From JACKHA01 sp041401985 (GTDB taxonomy: Bacteria > Planctomycetota > Phycisphaerae > Phycisphaerales > UBA1924), in the NCBI GenBank assembly GCA_041401985.1, contig JAWKTE010000006.1, forward strand, positions 62,001-126,000: 64,000 bases of DNA, read 5' to 3'. The notes beneath the pieces are model-generated. The model made no database searches and was not told the DNA's origin. It saw only the letters and a program-made list of their open reading frames with translations. The position numbers and the translations under genes were made by a program. Of this stretch, positions 61,715 to 64,000 are shown piece by piece; position 1 is the first letter of the stretch; every line of letters begins with the position of its first letter.

Positions 61715-62766
61715 CCGCGTTCGGTGTTGGTGTGTCCGGCGAGGATGACGTTCACGCCGGCGTGCAGGGCCTCGACGATCGAGTGGTGGCTCATCTCGCC
61801 GGTGACGAACACGTCGCACTGCTCGGCGATCGCGAGCGCCAGGGCATCGCCGCCCGAGCCGGCCACGACGCCGATGGTGCTGCGCGGCGGATCGGCCTGA
61901 TCGACCAGCGCGATCTGCGTGCGCGAGACGCCCAGGTGGTCGCGGAGGCGCCCGGCCAGTTCGGCGACGGGCGCGGGCTGGTCGAGCACGAGGCGTCGCC
62001 CGAGGCCGACGGCGCGGCGGGGCTCGCCGTGGAGGTCGTAGACGTCGATCGCGGGCTCTTCGTATGGATGGAACTCGCGGAGCGTCTCGATGGCGATGGG
62101 CAGGGCCCGCTTCGAGCAGACCATCTCGAGTCGGACCTCCTCGACCAGTTCGACCTGGCCCGGCTTGCCGACGACGGGCTTGGATCCCTCGGCCCCGAAG
62201 AACGAGCCGGTGCCGGTCGTGGCGAAGGAGCAGACGCGGTAGTTGCCGATGATGCCCGCGCCGGCGGAGGCCAGGGCCATGCGGAGGTTCTCGACCTTCT
62301 CGGCGGGGACGAACGTGACGATCTTGACCTGGCGGGTCGGGTCGGGCTGGGCGAAGGGGGTCAGGGCGCGGCAGTCGCCCGGGATGCGGGAGGCGTCGGG
62401 CGAGAGGCACTCGCAGAGCCAGTCGGTCAGGCCGTGGGGCGCGGCGTCGAGGGCGGTGTGCGGGGAGTAGACGGCGATGCCGGCCTGGATGGCGCGGTAG
62501 AGGATGCGTTCGCGGGGCGTGGCGTCGGTGATCGAGGTGAGGGGGTTCCAGATGGGCGGGTGGTAGGCGATGATGGCCGCGGCTTTGGCGCGGATGGCCT
62601 CGTCGATGACGCGCTCGGTGAGATCGATGGTGAGCAGGACGGGGCCTGCGATGGCGGCGGCGCGCTGGCCGACGTGCAGGCCGACGCGGTCCCAGGACTC
62701 GGCCAGGTGGGGCGGTGCGATGCGTTCGACGGCGGCGACGAGATCGGCGACGGTGGGTGTGGGCAT
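61618..62766 (-). CDS. NIF3-like dinuclear metal-binding protein (DUF34)
   Basis: 382 residues. The full NIF3 pattern is present: N-terminal VADLVAAVERIAPPHLAESWDRVGLHVGQ, metal-binding YHPPIW and SPHTALDAAPHGL, and C-terminal DVFVTGEMSHHSIVEALHAGVNVILAGHTNTERGYLP with the conserved His and Glu ligands. A middle insert of about 100 residues (KIVTFVPAEKVENLRMALASAGAGIIGNYRVCSF...) is the usual PII-like insert domain. Members were once called GTP cyclohydrolase I type 2, but activity is unproven. The start at 62766 has GAGG upstream. Confidence 0.93.
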   Translation of the reverse strand: MPTPTVADLVAAVERIAPPHLAESWDRVGLHVGQRAAAIAGPVLLTIDLTERVIDEAIRAKAAAIIAYHPPIWNPLTSITDATPRERILYRAIQAGIAVYSPHTALDAAPHGLTDWLCECLSPDASRIPGDCRALTPFAQPDPTRQVKIVTFVPAEKVENLRMALASAGAGIIGNYRVCSFATTGTGSFFGAEGSKPVVGKPGQVELVEEVRLEMVCSKRALPIAIETLREFHPYEEPAIDVYDLHGEPRRAVGLGRRLVLDQPAPVAELAGRLRDHLGVSRTQIALVDQADPPRSTIGVVAGSGGDALALAIAEQCDVFVTGEMSHHSIVEALHAGVNVILAGHTNTERGYLPRLAKRLASSLSSLEFRVSTSDADPLRRL

Positions 62767-62859
62767 GGGCGGCCTCGTGCGGGTGAGGGGAATCGTAGAG
62801 GGATGATGGCGTGGGAGGCACCAAGGCACGAGGCATCGAGGCACGAGTGGTATGCCGTC

Positions 62860-62910
62860 CGTCTGCGCGAGACGCAGACGGGGCGGCGCGTTTGGAGGCG
62901 CCGCCCCGTC
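62860..62910 (-). terminator. Twin hairpin downstream of the pseudopilin operon
   Basis: GACGGGGCGGCGC (62877-62889) pairs with 62898-62910, and CGTCTGCG (62860-62867) pairs with 62873-62880; the two stems share GACG and are mutually exclusive. On the minus strand they lie about 25 bases after the stop at 62935. There is no T tract, so this may be a stability element. Confidence 0.5.
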
Positions 62911-62934
62911 AGAGGTCGTGGGTTGTGGTGCGCC

Positions 62935-63567
62935 TTACTCCTCCAGGCGCCTCGGGCTGGTGGAGGCGACCATGCGGACGACCGGGGCGTCGAGGGGGGC
63001 GCCGATGGTGTCGGCCTGGTCGTCGTCGGGCTGGATGGTGATGTCGATGGTGGCGCGGCGGAGGCGGGGGCCGACGTCGTAGTCGAGGATGAACAGCACG
63101 TCCTGCACGTTGCGGAGCATCGTGCGGGTGGTGGTGCTGATGACCGCGCCGTTTTCCACCTCGGTCAGCGTGGCCTGGAGGTGGAACGGGCCGGTCTCGG
63201 GGTCGGGCGAGTCGATGCGCTCGACGGTCCAGACCTGGGTGAGGGTGCTGGTGACGGGGACGGCGAACTCGATGGAGGTCGATTCGATGGTGGGGGTGAT
63301 GACGGGGTTGGCGGGGTAGGGGCCGAACTCCTCGCCGGTGCGGATGAGGGTGAGCAGGCGCTGCATGACGAGCCGCCCGACGACGTGGGTGGAGGCGGAC
63401 TCGGTGGTGACCTTGTAGGACTTGAAGCAGGCGTCCAGGGCGGTGAGCGTGGCGGTCAGCAGCATGGCGCTGATGGTCAGGGCCACGAGCATCTCGATGA
63501 CGCTGAAGGCGCGGCGGCGGGCTCGGGCTGCGATGCGGCGGACTCGGCTCGGGCTGGTTCGGGTCAC
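62935..63567 (-). CDS. Prepilin-like protein (PilW/GspJ-like)
   Basis: 210 residues from a GTG that overlaps the upstream gene by GTGA. A basic leader (RIAARARRRA) precedes FSVIEMLVALTISAMLLTATLTALDACF with Glu+5. The soluble domain has alternating beta segments (TSIEFAVPVTSTLTQVWTVERI; PFHLQATLTEVENGAVISTTTRTML). The layout after a larger upstream protein is that of a minor-pilin pair (PilX-like then PilW-like). Subtype is uncertain. Confidence 0.75.
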   Translation of the reverse strand: MTRTSPSRVRRIAARARRRAFSVIEMLVALTISAMLLTATLTALDACFKSYKVTTESASTHVVGRLVMQRLLTLIRTGEEFGPYPANPVITPTIESTSIEFAVPVTSTLTQVWTVERIDSPDPETGPFHLQATLTEVENGAVISTTTRTMLRNVQDVLFILDYDVGPRLRRATIDITIQPDDDQADTIGAPLDAPVVRMVASTSPRRLEE

Positions 63568-64000
63568 AGGCGTCCTTCCTGGTAGGTGCCGGCCAGCGGG
63601 CGGACGGACATGGGCAGTGGCAGGCCGTCGGGCAGGGCCATGTCGGGATCGAAGCGCAGGTGGATGCGGCCGTAGCCGTGGAAGGGGATGGCGGTGGCGC
63701 CGGCGGGCTGGGCCTCGAAGGGCGAGACATCGGCGATGCCGTCGCCATTGGTGTCCCAGCCGGCGAGGCGCTGGCCGTTGTAGAACGGGAGTGTGGCGGG
63801 GTCGAGTGATTCCTCGTCGCCGTCGTCGGGGCCGAAGTAGCCGAGGGTGGTGTTGAAGAGCGAGGGGTTGCCCAGTGGGTTGCCGTGGATGTCGCGCAGG
63901 GGACCCTCGCCGGCGACGGGCTTGTAGGTGAGCAGGAGGGCGCCGTTGATGTCGGCGTTGCCCCGGACGTCGAGCAGGCCCGCGATGATGGCGCCCTGGA
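63564..64000 (-). CDS. Partial protein upstream of the prepilin gene
   Basis: An open minus-strand frame runs from the window end to a TGA at 63564-63566 overlapping the next start. The visible 145 residues are rich in Gly, Pro and Asp (GALLLTYKPVAGEGPLRDIHG, ...WDTNGDGIADVSPFEAQ) and end ...PLAGTYQEGRL. No family is recognised; it is probably an exported pilus-associated protein (PilX-like position). Its start is outside the window. Confidence 0.6.
   Translation of the reverse strand, partial: QGAIIAGLLDVRGNADINGALLLTYKPVAGEGPLRDIHGNPLGNPSLFNTTLGYFGPDDGDEESLDPATLPFYNGQRLAGWDTNGDGIADVSPFEAQPAGATAIPFHGYGRIHLRFDPDMALPDGLPLPMSVRPLAGTYQEGRL

Noticed and set aside
1..64000. tRNA, rRNA or tmRNA genes
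   Set aside because: I looked for cloverleaf-like and rRNA-like stretches in the gaps and found none; a covariance-model search would be decisive.

Overview
The window is high-GC DNA (roughly 70% by eye) from a member of the Planctomycetota, most likely class Phycisphaerae. No rRNA or other taxonomic marker is present, so this rests on the gene complement. Five secreted proteins end in tandem NDDFFYYL-type dockerin-like units closing on Gly-Cys. One calcium-binding repeat protein carries the LExR...LSA N-terminal motif typical of planctomycete exported proteins. Zinc-ribbon membrane proteins of the CxxCxYDL...CPECG type and proteins with DUF1559-like motifs are also present.

Layout. 0-5 kb: the 3' part of an RNase E/G gene with an Arg-rich tail, a non-catalytic M16 peptidase homologue and mutM. 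5.2-12.4 kb: a type II secretion/type IV pilus-like operon (pseudopilins G, I, J and K, inner-membrane C/L/M-like proteins, and a TPR lipoprotein). 12.5-18 kb: a dockerin-tailed protein, a His-rich P1B ATPase, a lower-GC restriction-modification cassette (BglII/BstYI-like nuclease plus MT-A70 methylase), and a phosphatase-fold lipoprotein lacking its catalytic Cys. 18-25 kb: LOG-family protein, PrpB-like lyase, FtsW and MurG (peptidoglycan synthesis), thioredoxin-like lipoprotein, and phenylalanine hydroxylase. 25-29 kb: small hypothetical and membrane proteins and a frameshifted beta-propeller/dockerin protein. 29-33 kb: PhoR/PhoB-like two-component pair facing a porin. 33-37 kb: frameshifted mqnA and two paralogous dockerin-tailed proteins. 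37-42 kb: RTX-like protein, glycosyltransferase, DUF4230 and membrane proteins. 42-46 kb: fliD and fliS. 46-53 kb: orphan zinc-ribbon protein, a prepilin-like protein, and a dockerin protein with rearranged DUF1559-like motifs. 52-57 kb: two class V aminotransferase paralogues, a divergent ketoacyl synthase and a VOC protein. 57-64 kb: secretin-like orphan, Na+/Ca2+ exchanger, yeast-type cytosine deaminase, NIF3 protein and the start of another pseudopilin operon.

Intergenic space is occupied by at least five families of inverted-repeat elements, recurring in almost every long gap. In one family the two arms vary together between copies. Frameshifts cluster between 27.6 and 35 kb. At least one (near 34.9 kb) looks like a missing base in a G run, so sequence error must be considered there. 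The strongest leads are the R-M cassette, the repeat families, the dockerin proteins (including the motif-rearranged one), and several enzyme-family members missing catalytic residues (M16, DUF442-like, P1B ATPase CPA motif, KAS).
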